Translations under genes and position numbers: made by a program
Assembly: GCF_001663775.1 (NCBI RefSeq)
Contig: NZ_KV467168.1
Coordinates: 410,420-474,419 of the forward strand
Source of the DNA: Arthrobacter sp. B6
Lineage (GTDB): Bacteria > Actinomycetota > Actinomycetes > Actinomycetales > Micrococcaceae
Reading direction: 5' to 3'
DNA length: 64,000 nucleotides
Notes under the pieces: model-generated
Database searches by the model: none
Told to the model about the DNA's origin: nothing
The model's input: only the letters and a program-made list of their open reading frames with translations
Part shown: piece by piece, positions 9,065 through 17,689 of the stretch
How the letters are laid out: the number at the start of each line of letters is the position of its first letter
Position numbering within the stretch: the stretch's first letter is position 1

Positions 9065-9187
9065 TCTTGGTTGTGCGGCTACATCACCCAGCCCGCCATT
9101 GCCCTTTCCTTCCGGCAGACCCCAAGGGATCGCACCTATCCGTCACACTTTTGCAGCTGCCGGCGTGCGAGAGGCCAAGCGTCGTTG

Positions 9188-10494
9188 CTACTTGTTGGAG
9201 CGGACAGGTGGGAAACCGTCTCCCATCAGGAACACCGGGGCCAAGATTTCCCCTGCCCGACCACTGGTGAGCACTGACCAGGCTTCTTTTGTGCGGGCTG
9301 TTGGGGCATCGAACCCGCCCTGCCGGACCTCGTCCCAGATCCCTGCCCTCTCAGCTATTGGCCGCATGAAGTCGTGGGAATACACCGTAATGCCGCCCCA
9401 GATCTTGTCGCCTGTGCTCATCTTCGAGTACATGCGATAGAGGGCAAGAGTTCCCTTTTCTGAGAGCCCGGAAATACGTTTCAGCTCGTCGTCTGCCAGA
9501 AGCCGAAGTTCGGACATTGGAGTTTCCGGTGTGTCGCGCGCAAAGACCGCTACCCGATCGAGGTGATCTAAGTAAGTGTTGGGCTTAGTGAAGGTGGTGC
9601 CGATGTCATTTATGGTCACTTCTATGTCTCCGGCGCCAAAAACCATCACCTCGGTGACGGCGTATGGCATGCCTTCGGCAACGTCGGCCCACGGGTAGGC
9701 TGATTCGTTGAGGAAGTGATCACGGACTAAGGCGAATCCGCCGCCAGGTAGTGGGTATGGACCGGTATCTCCCATTCCCAGTCTGTTGTCATAGTGCAGC
9801 ATGAAGCAAAAAGTTCTGTTGTTGCATTGAACCGTCGGAAGGTTGCCCTCCTGGCCGGGTCGTCCAGTGCAGTGGCCTTGTCAATAAGCGGGTCCAGGAC
9901 ATCGCGGTCAAGATGGGGGAGGACGAATCCCCTGCCGGAAGCCAGGCCGGGACCGTCACCCCACGTTCCGTGCCAGAGCCGTCGTCCGAACTGAATGGCT
10001 GTTTCAACATCGGGCCGTGAAGCCTCGGCATCCACGAGGCCCAGCTTCACACCGACGCCCCTGCCGAGGATAGGCATCAAGGAACAGGCATAGTTTCGAA
10101 GATGGTTGACCTTGGTTCCCACTTCGCGTTTGGATACCCTTCCAAGGTCCACCAGGCCATCCACGCCGATCTCGGACGTTATTGTGCGCATCGCCTCCGG
10201 GTAAAGATCCCATTGCTGAACGAAGGACAGCGTCTCATACTCCTGACGAGGAATGAGCCCGGATTCACCCTCAGTGGAACGCGAGGCAATGAGCTCCCAG
10301 AGGTTCCACGCCATGTAGTTGAACCAGCTATCAACTTGGTGGTCCTCGAGCTTGTCGGGCCGTATGTCTGCAACAGTTGTGTCAACAAAGGGATGAGGAT
10401 CCCGTCGTCTCATTTCCTGGTCGCCCTCATGACCTCCGGGAACTTCGGCCATAAATTTTTCCACGAACTTTGCGAAATCTACTGTCTCGGTCAC
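9188..10494 (-). pseudogene. Frameshifted paralogue of the 435-residue phosphotransferase-cluster protein
   Basis: Two overlapping frames (9727-10494 and 9188-9802) together encode a protein clearly homologous, end to end, to the intact product at 32912-34219. Shared segments include ESGLIPRQEYET, SFVQQW, EIGVDGL, QFGRRL, DTGPYPLP, VRDHFLNE and ETPMSE. The break falls near 9806: compared with the intact copy's ELFGFMLHYD, one base appears missing in TTTTTGCTTC, so the frame changes just before LHYDNRLG. Read separately the halves make about 250 and 200 residues. The likely start is GTG at 10494 (TETVDFAKF). A single-base sequencing error cannot be excluded. Function unknown; no family recognised. 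Confidence 0.8.
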
Positions 10495-10925
10495 GCATGC
10501 CTGCCTAGGTGTATGGCTCAACATCGTCATTAAGCAATGGCCATTCCATACGTACGGTCCAACCATATGCGGTTCTGCCGACACGTCAAGAGCGAACGGA
10601 AATAGTTGGCTTCCTTTAGCCTGACGCCGCCCAGGTCTGGGCGTCTTTCGGCAGCATAGTTGGCGCTACAGTGCGTTGCCGAGGGAGGCGACGCCGTCCC
10701 ACTTCTTCCCCATCAAATGCTCGCTCGCATTGAAGTGTGTGATGGCATCCAGAAGAGTGCGTTGCTAATGCATATGCAGGAGCGCCTGCCCGCGAGTATC
10801 GGCGCCGGGCAGTATCCCGGCGCCTATCGACGCGGTCATTCACCGAATCCTGAAGGTGCCGCAGCATTGCCACGTCCCAGCGTCGAGACTGTAAGCTCCA
10901 GCTGGCCCCGCCAGGACTCCTAAAC
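10495..10925. other. Intergenic stretch, no gene seen
   Basis: About 430 bases without a convincing ORF. The part next to the frameshifted gene (10536-10569) carries an operator-like motif described separately. The remainder contains only short shadow frames without a ribosome site. Confidence 0.5.
10536..10569. promoter_or_regulatory. Operator-like motif upstream of the frameshifted gene
   Basis: Contains the palindrome AATGGCCATT followed 10 bases later by GGTCCAACCATATG. The TGGnCCA and ACCATAT elements match those at 20533 and 22816. Its location 40-75 bases before the GTG start of the leftward gene suits a promoter or operator. Confidence 0.45.
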
Positions 10926-11597
10926 CTACGTGGCTATTCTCACCACTACGTCTGAAACTGATGCTCTGGACGTGCGGTACCGGTTCGCCGGGTGCCGGTC
11001 GTCCGAATAGCCAAGGGCGACCGCGGCGACGACCAGCCGGTTTTTCGGGAGGTCCAGAATTCGTCTTACTGTCTGGGAGTACATTGCGATCGCGGCCTGC
11101 GGGACCGCTGCCAGTCCCAGGCTCTCCGCCGCCAGCAGGAGTGTCGTAATGTATCCGCCGCAGTCCAGCACACCGTAGCTGCCAAGAACATCTTCTGTCG
11201 TCACCACGGCGACCTGCGGGGCGCCGAAAAAGCGAAAGTTCTCGCGGGCTTGGGCCCTCCGAAGTTCCCTGTCTTCGCGCCTTATTCCTAGACTCCCATA
11301 AAGCCCGTAGGCAGTCTCTGCCCGCCGTTCCCGGTAAACACCCTCATATGCGGCCGGGGCGGGCAGATCAGGCTGTGGAGTGTCGCTGGATTCTGCCGCC
11401 AGCAGTGCTGCGCTGAGCTCCGCCAGGATGGCGCCCGAGACGAGGCTGACCTGCCAAGGCTGGACATTGCACCATGACGGCGCCCTCTGAGCCATGCGAA
11501 AAAGCGTGGCTAACTCCTGTTCGGCGATGCTGTCGCTCAGGAACGCCCGGCAGCTGTACCGGGACTCCAGAAGTGCTTCGAACCTGTTCATCGACAT
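10926..11597 (-). CDS. Nitroreductase-family FMN oxidoreductase
   Basis: 223 residues with the nitroreductase pattern: an N-terminal FMN-phosphate region (ESRYSCRAF), RAPSWCNVQPW, and the C-terminal GGYITTLLLAAESLGLAAVPQ helix plus LVVAAVALGY. Such enzymes use NAD(P)H to reduce nitro groups, quinones or enones, and some act on aromatic or cyclic ketone intermediates. The gene starts 5 bases after the upstream flavoprotein gene, so both are probably one leftward unit. The physiological substrate cannot be read from the sequence. Confidence 0.9.
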   Translation of the reverse strand: MSMNRFEALLESRYSCRAFLSDSIAEQELATLFRMAQRAPSWCNVQPWQVSLVSGAILAELSAALLAAESSDTPQPDLPAPAAYEGVYRERRAETAYGLYGSLGIRREDRELRRAQARENFRFFGAPQVAVVTTEDVLGSYGVLDCGGYITTLLLAAESLGLAAVPQAAIAMYSQTVRRILDLPKNRLVVAAVALGYSDDRHPANRYRTSRASVSDVVVRIAT

Positions 11598-11602
11598 GAG
11601 CG

Positions 11603-13312
11603 TCAGATTCGAAGGGTGCCACGCTCTGCCGCATGGGCCGCGATATCGCGGCCTACACGGTAGCCGAAGACGAGGGCAGGGCCGATATGGGAGCCGTAGC
11701 CGGGGTAGCCACCACCGAACACGCTTACCGCCGCGGAACCTACGGCGTAAAGACCCGGCACAGCCTGGCCCTCCTCGGTCAGTACCTCCGAGCGTTCGTT
11801 GACCCCCAGGCCGGCGAACGTACCCAGGTCTCCCATTTGGATTTTGGCTGCGTAGAACTTTCCTTCATCCAGCGGGGCGAGGTTCGGATTAGGTTTGTGT
11901 TCCATGTCACCGCGGAAGTTGTTGTAGAGGGTTGAACCTCGCCCGAAGTGGGGATCTTCCCCCAATTCTGCACCCTTGTTGAATTCCCTGATCGTCTCGG
12001 CGAGGTTGTCATAGTCCACGCCTATTTTCAGGGCCAGGTCGACCAAAGAGTCGCCCTTAACTAAGTAGCCGGTCTTGTAGAAATAGCTGCGGGGCATGGG
12101 CCAGGGTTTGGCGTAGCCAATGCCGTATTTGTGCATCGTCTTGGCGTCCGCAATAACCCACCCGAAGGTATCCCGCTGCCCTTGGGTGTGGGCAAGCATT
12201 TGCCCACCGAAGTCGTGGTAGCTCAAAGCCTCGTTGCCGAATCGCTTCCCATCACCGTCTACCGCGATGATTCCGGGCAGGCCAATTGCCCGCAGATGGG
12301 GGAAGAGACGCTGATTGCCGTTAAGATACTTGAACACGGTCACCGGTGCCCAGGAACCGACCGAATACACGGAGTTGTCAACGAATCCCCCCACTTCCTG
12401 TGCCAAGGTCACCGCGTCGCCGCCATGGCCCACGGTAGGAGTGAAGTGGTTGTCGCCCTGGGGGTCGTGGGGAAAGTACTTCATGCGGAGCTCTTTGCTG
12501 CCGGAGAATCCGCCGGCTGCCAGCACGACCCCAAACCGCGCGTTGACCGTTCCAGCGTGTTCGCCTCCAAGAACTGCACCGGTTACGGCCCCGTCCTCAG
12601 CACGGCGAAGGGACAACGCCGGGGTGTTTACCCAAATGCGTACGCCCAGGTCATCAGCGCTCTTGACCATGCGGGTAATCATTGCGTTGCCGTTGGATCG
12701 CAGGACTGAGCGTTTGTACCGTGCCGTGTCCACCCACGTCCTCAACAACTTCCTTGCCACGTAGACGAAGGATTTGAATGACTGGTTGACGTGGAAGAAC
12801 TCGTTGATGTCCGGCCCGACCTGGGGCATGTACCCAAAGACGGTGTAGGAGCTCAAGTAGGGCTGGATCAGCAAACGTTTGTCCCCCAGAATGCGCGCAT
12901 CCACGTCTTTTGGAATAAGTGCGCGGCCGGACATTCGCGCACCGGGCAGGTCCATCTGGTAGTCCGGGGCCTTGTCCGGGTAGAGGAACTGCACGTCCGT
13001 CTCGTTTTCGAAGAACTCCAAGGCCTCCGGCACTGCGTCCAGGAATTCCTTGACCCCCGCAGCGTTGAAAGTTTCCGGGGCCAACTGCCGAAGGTATGTT
13101 TCTGCTTCTTCGCGGGTATCCCCCTCAGCCGCTCCCTTCTTGTTTCCCGGAACCCAGGCCCAACCCGCGGAGATCGCCGTCGTTCCGCCCAGGTACTGGT
13201 CCTTCTCGGCTACGATCACGCTGAGTCCCTGCTTCGCAGCGCGGATAGCAGCGGCCAGGCCGGCAACCCCCGATCCTATGACCAGGACGTCGCACTCCGT
13301 CGGCTTGTTCAT
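11603..13312 (-). CDS. FAD-dependent oxidoreductase, 3-ketosteroid-delta1-dehydrogenase/fumarate reductase type
   Basis: 569 residues. The N-terminal FAD motif is VLVIGSGVAGLAAAIRAA with the downstream GGTTAISAGWAW, and the C-terminus has GLYAVGSAA and GGGYPGYGSHIGPALVFG, the arrangement of KstD-like flavoproteins. These oxidise or reduce C-C bonds next to a carbonyl. It lies in a leftward unit with the nitroreductase and is divergent from a FadR-type regulator; the shared region carries the operator motif at 13347. Co-location with thiolase-like/DUF35 and CaiB genes suggests work on a cyclic or branched CoA or ketone intermediate, but a steroid substrate is not demonstrated. Confidence 0.88.
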   Translation of the reverse strand: MNKPTECDVLVIGSGVAGLAAAIRAAKQGLSVIVAEKDQYLGGTTAISAGWAWVPGNKKGAAEGDTREEAETYLRQLAPETFNAAGVKEFLDAVPEALEFFENETDVQFLYPDKAPDYQMDLPGARMSGRALIPKDVDARILGDKRLLIQPYLSSYTVFGYMPQVGPDINEFFHVNQSFKSFVYVARKLLRTWVDTARYKRSVLRSNGNAMITRMVKSADDLGVRIWVNTPALSLRRAEDGAVTGAVLGGEHAGTVNARFGVVLAAGGFSGSKELRMKYFPHDPQGDNHFTPTVGHGGDAVTLAQEVGGFVDNSVYSVGSWAPVTVFKYLNGNQRLFPHLRAIGLPGIIAVDGDGKRFGNEALSYHDFGGQMLAHTQGQRDTFGWVIADAKTMHKYGIGYAKPWPMPRSYFYKTGYLVKGDSLVDLALKIGVDYDNLAETIREFNKGAELGEDPHFGRGSTLYNNFRGDMEHKPNPNLAPLDEGKFYAAKIQMGDLGTFAGLGVNERSEVLTEEGQAVPGLYAVGSAAVSVFGGGYPGYGSHIGPALVFGYRVGRDIAAHAAERGTLRI

Positions 13313-13346
13313 CGAAATTGGCTCCTAAACCTTCACTGACCCCTTT

Positions 13347-13370
13347 TTGGTCCATCCATTGATATGATGG
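13347..13370. promoter_or_regulatory. Promoter/operator motif between the flavoprotein and the FadR-type regulator
   Basis: Reads TTGGTCCAT followed by CCATTGATATGATGG, with a TATGAT -10-like hexamer. It differs from the 7304 element at one base of 24. It sits 35 bases before the flavoprotein start, and a partial copy (CATCCATTGGG) lies near 13471, close to the regulator's start, as expected for autoregulation. Confidence 0.6.
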
Positions 13371-13511
13371 TGGTCACCAACTCAGGTGTCAAGCGCCCTC
13401 GGTTGCAGGCACTACAGAACGTGAAGAAGTAATCATGGGAAGATCTACGACTAGGAAGACCTGGGCAATGCATCCATTGGGTATCAGGGCCGGAATTTAG
13501 AAGGAGTACGC

Positions 13512-14231
13512 ATGTCTGAACAGCAGGTGGCATTTCTGCCAGCGAAACCCAAGCGCGCATTCGATGACATTATTGATCAGGTCCGCGAATTGCTTCGAAG
13601 CGGCGAACTGAGTCCCGGGCAGAAGCTGCCCAATGAACGTGACTTCGCTGTTCAGTTGGGTGTAAGCCGAAATACGGTACGCGAGGCCCTTCGCATGCTT
13701 GAGATCGCCGGACTCGTGACCCTCAAGAAGGGCCGCACCGGGGGGGCCTTCGTCACTGAGTCCAATACTGATGCCGTGACGCAAGGCATCTCTGATGGCC
13801 TGGCCTTGACCCAATTCTCTATCGCAGACTTGACGGAGGCGCGGATCGCGCTGGAGTCCTTCATCGTCCGTAAAGCGGCCGTGGAGATTACCGAAGAGGA
13901 ACTCGATGACCTCGAAGCGTCGGTTGCCCGCGCCCATGAGCTGTCATCCAAGGCTGATTTTCCCGCTGTCCTGCAGGCTCACGGCGAATTCCACGAGAAA
14001 CTGGCTCTGGCTGCGAGGAATCCTATCCTTGCAAGCATGCTCAGGCCACTCTTTGGAATGACGCAGGATCTCGCTGGACGAATCGGACCGCGGGCAGGTG
14101 AAGCCGTGTGGGAGTACCGCCGCCGGTTGATCAAGGCTCTACGCGACAGGGATGCTGACGCGGCAGCGCATGAAGTGACGGTTTACCTGCAGGGGATTCA
14201 CGATACGTGGCTGGAGGCCAACGGCAATTAG
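13512..14231 (+). CDS. FadR-subfamily GntR transcriptional regulator
   Basis: 239 residues: an N-terminal winged helix-turn-helix (LPNERDFAVQLGVSRNT, then VREALRMLEIAGLV) and a C-terminal all-helical FCD effector domain from about residue 95. Ribosome site AAGGAG at 13501-13506 precedes ATG 13512. Transcribed divergently from the KstD-like gene. It is the best local candidate for the factor reading the repeated TGGnCCA-type motif. The ligand is unknown; FCD domains often bind carboxylates or acyl-CoA. Confidence 0.92.
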   Translation: MSEQQVAFLPAKPKRAFDDIIDQVRELLRSGELSPGQKLPNERDFAVQLGVSRNTVREALRMLEIAGLVTLKKGRTGGAFVTESNTDAVTQGISDGLALTQFSIADLTEARIALESFIVRKAAVEITEEELDDLEASVARAHELSSKADFPAVLQAHGEFHEKLALAARNPILASMLRPLFGMTQDLAGRIGPRAGEAVWEYRRRLIKALRDRDADAAAHEVTVYLQGIHDTWLEANGN

Positions 14232-14234
14232 TCC

Positions 14235-14257
14235 CCGGAGGTCGCTGCGTCCTCCGG
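14235..14257 (+). terminator. Hairpin after the FadR-type regulator
   Basis: CCGGAGG and CCTCCGG arms around a nine-base loop, starting four bases after the regulator's stop codon. No T run follows, so terminator strength is uncertain. The remaining sequence to 14521 shows no gene. Confidence 0.4.
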
Positions 14258-14521
14258 ACTGCGGACCAGTCTTGCTGCTCATCGATGCGGTAACCCTCGA
14301 TCAGGGCATTTGCGCTTTGGGCTGCTGGAAAATTAGCTCCGTCGCGGTATTAGTCTTGGACCTGCAACCAGGTCGGCGTCCGGCGCCAAGAGGCGTGGGC
14401 TGGGCCAGCCCAGTAGGTGCTGCCTGTTCCGGCCTGGCACGAAGTTTGGGCCTGCCACGAGTGTCTCCTTGCTGTTTCACCGCTCATGCGGATGGGTTGC
14501 TCCCTGCGCCAGCAGTTACGG

Positions 14522-15412
14522 TCAGTGCAATTCAGGGGTGATAAGCAGCGTGGCTTTGAGGCATTCCAGTATTTCCTTTGAGATCCCCCCGGCGGCGATC
14601 AGGTAATCGGCGGCTCCGCCGAACTGCTCGTCCAAATACGCCAACGCAGCATCCATTGCCGATGCCGGTGTCTCGAACAGGATGCGGACGTTATCGAGTT
14701 CCAGGCCCGCGCCTTGGAGTATCGGAGCGTATGCCTGGACGCGGTTCGGCCGGAACAGGCCGGTAAGCGTGTAGTCGGCGACCGTCAGCTCACGAGGGGT
14801 CCCTATCAATTCAAGGACGAGCGCGATAAGGAGCCCTGTCCTGTCCTTGCCGGCGGAGCAATGGACCAGCGCCGGCACCTGACTACTGTCGGCAAGGACT
14901 GTGATGGCCGCGGCAAAAATATCTGCGCGACGGTCAAGGGTTTCCCTGTAAAAGTTGGCCATGTCGAGTTCGGTGAACTGTGTGAGTTCTCCGGTGAGCA
15001 TGCGCCGGACGTAGTTGGTGTCGGTCCCTTCCCCGCCCTCGGCGATCGGAAGTTCAACGACCAGGGCGCCGGTGGCCTCCCTCCAGGATGAGGGCGTGCG
15101 TGCGACCTCGTGCCTTGCCCGGAGGTCGATGACGGTTTTGATGCCCAGCCCCGCGAGCTGATCGGCGTTAGCGGCACTCCACACGCCGTGGATCTTGCTG
15201 ACTCCCTCGGCCACGAGGACTTCGGAACGGAACAGTCGACGGGGGGCAATCACCCTTCCGTCCTGGCTCGGATAGCCTCCCAGGTCCCGCAGGTTTTCGA
15301 GTCCGGGTAGCTCGATTCTCGTGCTCTGAAGTGGCGTGAAGAGCTCTCCTGCTCCCAGATCCCGCGACTCAGCGACTCCCGGCAGCACGGTTCTGGTGTT
15401 ATCAACTGACAT
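14522..15412 (-). CDS. Protein-tyrosine-phosphatase-family phosphatase (CX5R)
   Basis: 296 residues with the catalytic loop HCSAGKDRTG (Cys185, Arg191) of the Y_phosphatase3 family, and the conserved N-terminal NLRDLGGYPS and RLFRSE motifs. These enzymes hydrolyse phosphomonoesters, including phosphotyrosine, itself a para-substituted phenyl phosphate. It is divergent from a PPDK-like kinase gene across a 135-base region with an operator motif. Inference: it could dephosphorylate an aryl phosphate made by the cluster. A signalling role is the alternative. Confidence 0.87.
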   Translation of the reverse strand: MSVDNTRTVLPGVAESRDLGAGELFTPLQSTRIELPGLENLRDLGGYPSQDGRVIAPRRLFRSEVLVAEGVSKIHGVWSAANADQLAGLGIKTVIDLRARHEVARTPSSWREATGALVVELPIAEGGEGTDTNYVRRMLTGELTQFTELDMANFYRETLDRRADIFAAAITVLADSSQVPALVHCSAGKDRTGLLIALVLELIGTPRELTVADYTLTGLFRPNRVQAYAPILQGAGLELDNVRILFETPASAMDAALAYLDEQFGGAADYLIAAGGISKEILECLKATLLITPELH

Positions 15413-15494
15413 AAAGGGCTCCCTACACTGGGTGTGGCGGTCGGGTGACCGCTGTCACAAGCAGGGCTTCCCCTGCGATCTCTACGATGCTACA

Positions 15495-15526
15495 TTTGGT
15501 TCAGACTTTCAATGGTTCGACCATAA
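15495..15526. promoter_or_regulatory. Operator-like palindrome between phosphatase and dikinase genes
   Basis: ATTTGGTTCAGAC followed by the palindrome ATGGTTCGACCAT (arms ATGGT/ACCAT), 22-35 bases before the GTG start of the dikinase-like gene. It resembles the other TGG...CCA elements in the first 33 kb. Confidence 0.45.
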
Positions 15527-15547
15527 CCCAAAAACGAAAGGTGCGAC

Positions 15548-17176
15548 GTGGCACAGTTCTTCGACGCTGATTCTCATTCCGCAGCGCCCATTTACGCGTT
15601 CGATCACCGCCACGCGGTGCCGGCCCGGCAGCTGGTTAATCTCCTCGGCGGAAAGGGCTCCGGCCTTGCCGAAATGACCGCGGCGCTGGGCATGGCCGTT
15701 CCGCCAGGGTTCACGATCACGCTGGAAGCATCGCGTGCATATCGCCATTCTGGCTGGACGACCGAACTTGAAGCAGCGCTCAGCGGCCACATCGAGGCCC
15801 TGGAAAAAAGGATGGGCAGGTTGTTCGGCGGCTCAGAGGATCCACTCCTGGTCGCAGTGCGCAGTGGAGCACCAGTGTCAATGCCCGGGATGCTCGACAC
15901 CGTGCTGAATCTTGGACTCAATGCCAGGACCGTTCAGGGACTTGCAGCAGCTTCAGGAGATGAGCGGTTCGCGTGGGACAGCTACCGCAGGTTCCTGCAC
16001 ATGTTCGCCACGACCGTGATGGGCATTTCCGCCGAAGACCTCGGAAGTCACGGGCCGGCCGGTGATGACGCTGATCAGCTCAAGGAATCAGTGTCTGTAC
16101 TGCAGGAGAAGATTGTCCAGCTCGCGGGACGTTCCGTGCCGGAGGAACCGCGACAGCAATTGCGGGAGGCAATCGAAGCCGTTTTTAAGTCCTGGGATTG
16201 TGACCGGGCCAAGGCCTACCGGGCCAAGGAAAACATTGATGAATCAATGGGTACCGCTGTGAACGTCCAGACAATGGTCTTTGGTAATCGTGGCGACAAC
16301 TCGGGCACCGGTGTTGTCTTCACCCGGGACCCGGCAACGGGTGCGCCGGGGCCCTACGGTGACTATCTTCCCCGCGCTCAGGGCGAGGAAGTCGTTGCTG
16401 GCACCGCCCAGACGTTCCCCATCACACACCTCCGGGAACACCAGCCCGCCGCCTACTCCGACCTTTTGACGGTCTTGCGGCGGCTGGAAATCCACTACCG
16501 GGACATCTGCGATGTCGAGTTTACGATTGAAGATGGCCACCTGTGGTTGCTGCAAACAAGGGCCGGAAAACGCGGTTGCGTTGCCGCGGTTAAAGCAGCC
16601 GTCGATTTCGTCCACGATCCTGACGTGAGTCTCACACGCGAAGAGGCCCTGGAGCGCGTACCCGTCGAAGTGCGGGAAAAGGCGCGCCACGAAGTACTAT
16701 CCCGTGTCAGCGCCGCTGGCCATGAGGACGACTTGGTCGACACAGGCATGGGGGCATCCCCCGGAAGGGCAACCGGGGCCGTCGTCCTGACAAGTGAGGC
16801 TGCCGCAGACGCCGATGGGGACGTCATCCTGGTCCGCCGCGAAACCAGCCCCGAGGATGTAGCCGGTATGGCCGCCTCCGCCGGAGTACTCACTACCAAA
16901 GGCGGTCTCGTCAGCCACGCTGCAGTAGTCGCGCGAGGATGGGGCATACCGGCAGTGGTTGGAGCCAAGGGCATCACCTGGTCGTCCGACAAGCTCGTCA
17001 CCGCCGACAAGGAGATCCGGGAGGGAGACATCATCACCATCGATGGCACGACCGGTCAGGTCTGGGTTGGCGAAGTTGCGTCCGACCTCAGCGACCCGGC
17101 GGACGACGTGCTCGCTAGCGCCCTTCCTGAACTGGCCGAACTGGAAAGCTGGGCCAGCAAACTGACCACGGTATAA
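15548..17176 (+). CDS. PPDK-like dikinase: ATP-grasp plus phosphohistidine domain, no PEP-binding barrel
   Basis: 542 residues; full pyruvate phosphate dikinase is about 870-900. It keeps the N-terminal nucleotide-binding domain (LLGGKGSGLAEM near 33-44; VRSGAPVSMPGMLDTVLNLG near 98-117; GNRGDNSGTGVVFTRDP) and the swivelling phospho-His domain with GGLVSHAAVVAR (His457). It ends soon afterwards, without the TIM-barrel that binds PEP/pyruvate, so it cannot be normal PPDK. Such N-terminal-only proteins occur as subunits of phenylphosphate-synthase-like systems. GTG 15548 is preceded by AAAGG. It likely phosphorylates its own His using ATP and passes phosphate to an acceptor or to the partner proteins at 20624 and 32503 (inference). 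Confidence 0.88.
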   Translation: MAQFFDADSHSAAPIYAFDHRHAVPARQLVNLLGGKGSGLAEMTAALGMAVPPGFTITLEASRAYRHSGWTTELEAALSGHIEALEKRMGRLFGGSEDPLLVAVRSGAPVSMPGMLDTVLNLGLNARTVQGLAAASGDERFAWDSYRRFLHMFATTVMGISAEDLGSHGPAGDDADQLKESVSVLQEKIVQLAGRSVPEEPRQQLREAIEAVFKSWDCDRAKAYRAKENIDESMGTAVNVQTMVFGNRGDNSGTGVVFTRDPATGAPGPYGDYLPRAQGEEVVAGTAQTFPITHLREHQPAAYSDLLTVLRRLEIHYRDICDVEFTIEDGHLWLLQTRAGKRGCVAAVKAAVDFVHDPDVSLTREEALERVPVEVREKARHEVLSRVSAAGHEDDLVDTGMGASPGRATGAVVLTSEAAADADGDVILVRRETSPEDVAGMAASAGVLTTKGGLVSHAAVVARGWGIPAVVGAKGITWSSDKLVTADKEIREGDIITIDGTTGQVWVGEVASDLSDPADDVLASALPELAELESWASKLTTV

Positions 17177-17306
17177 CCGCACACGGCAGCGGATCTATCT
17201 GTTGGGGGAGCTCCCGCGACCAGCGGGACGACGGCACAACGACAGCGCCTCAAGAAATTCGTAGATGGGTGCTTGCAGTGCCGCCATCAGAGAATGAGGA
17301 GAAATC

Positions 17307-17456
17307 ATGCAGCTAATCAATCCCAACGTCCCAAGCGCCGGCGAACCCGCAACAAGCCCCAAGAGCTACGACGACGACGACGCGGCTGTGGAAACACTCA
17401 TCCACACAGCCTGGGTGGGTTGGCAGTACGCAGTAGATTCGCCCCAGCAACTATAA
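17307..17456 (+). CDS. Small hypothetical protein with an AWVGW tail (49 aa)
   Basis: ATG at 17307 follows a strong ribosome site (GAGGAGA, spacing 5). The peptide starts MQLINPNVPSAG, has an acidic run DDDDAAVE, and ends HTAWVGWQYAVDSPQQL. It lies 130 bases after the dikinase-like gene and just before a strong hairpin, consistent with the last cistron of that unit. The AWVGW motif also ends another small ORF at 42516-42707. No family recognised. Confidence 0.55.
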   Translation: MQLINPNVPSAGEPATSPKSYDDDDAAVETLIHTAWVGWQYAVDSPQQL

Positions 17457-17460
17457 AACC

Positions 17461-17501
17461 CCCGCTGCGCTCAGCAGTCACTTGCAGCAGAGCGCAGCGG
17501 G
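17461..17501 (+). terminator. Hairpin terminator after the small AWVGW ORF
   Basis: Perfect 12-base arms CCCGCTGCGCTC and GAGCGCAGCGGG with a 17-base loop, five bases after the small ORF's stop. No clear T run follows. Confidence 0.6.
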
Positions 17502-17689
17502 CGCAGATAGGGTCTCGTGGCTGCGCGGTGACGCAGCGATGCTGCTCGGACGTAACAGCAGCCACCGCGGCCTGCCCCGGCACGTGACGGCCTAGCCTGA
17601 AAGGCTGAGCCGGTCGGCTGACCACTCACTTTTCCGAGCGCGACAGGGGCGCCGACTTGTGGTTAGGTCGGCCTCTACCCCGGGGCTAC

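Noticed and set aside
11603..13312. Firm steroid-degradation assignment from the KstD-like flavoprotein
   Set aside because: No kshAB, hsaABCD or other core steroid-ring genes are present, and pobA points to para-hydroxy aromatics.
15548..17176. Ordinary pyruvate phosphate dikinase
   Set aside because: It stops after the phospho-His domain at 542 residues and has no PEP/pyruvate-binding barrel; no second half follows.
17307..17456. RiPP precursor peptide
   Set aside because: No radical SAM, cyclase, protease or exporter gene is adjacent; only the short tail motif suggested it.
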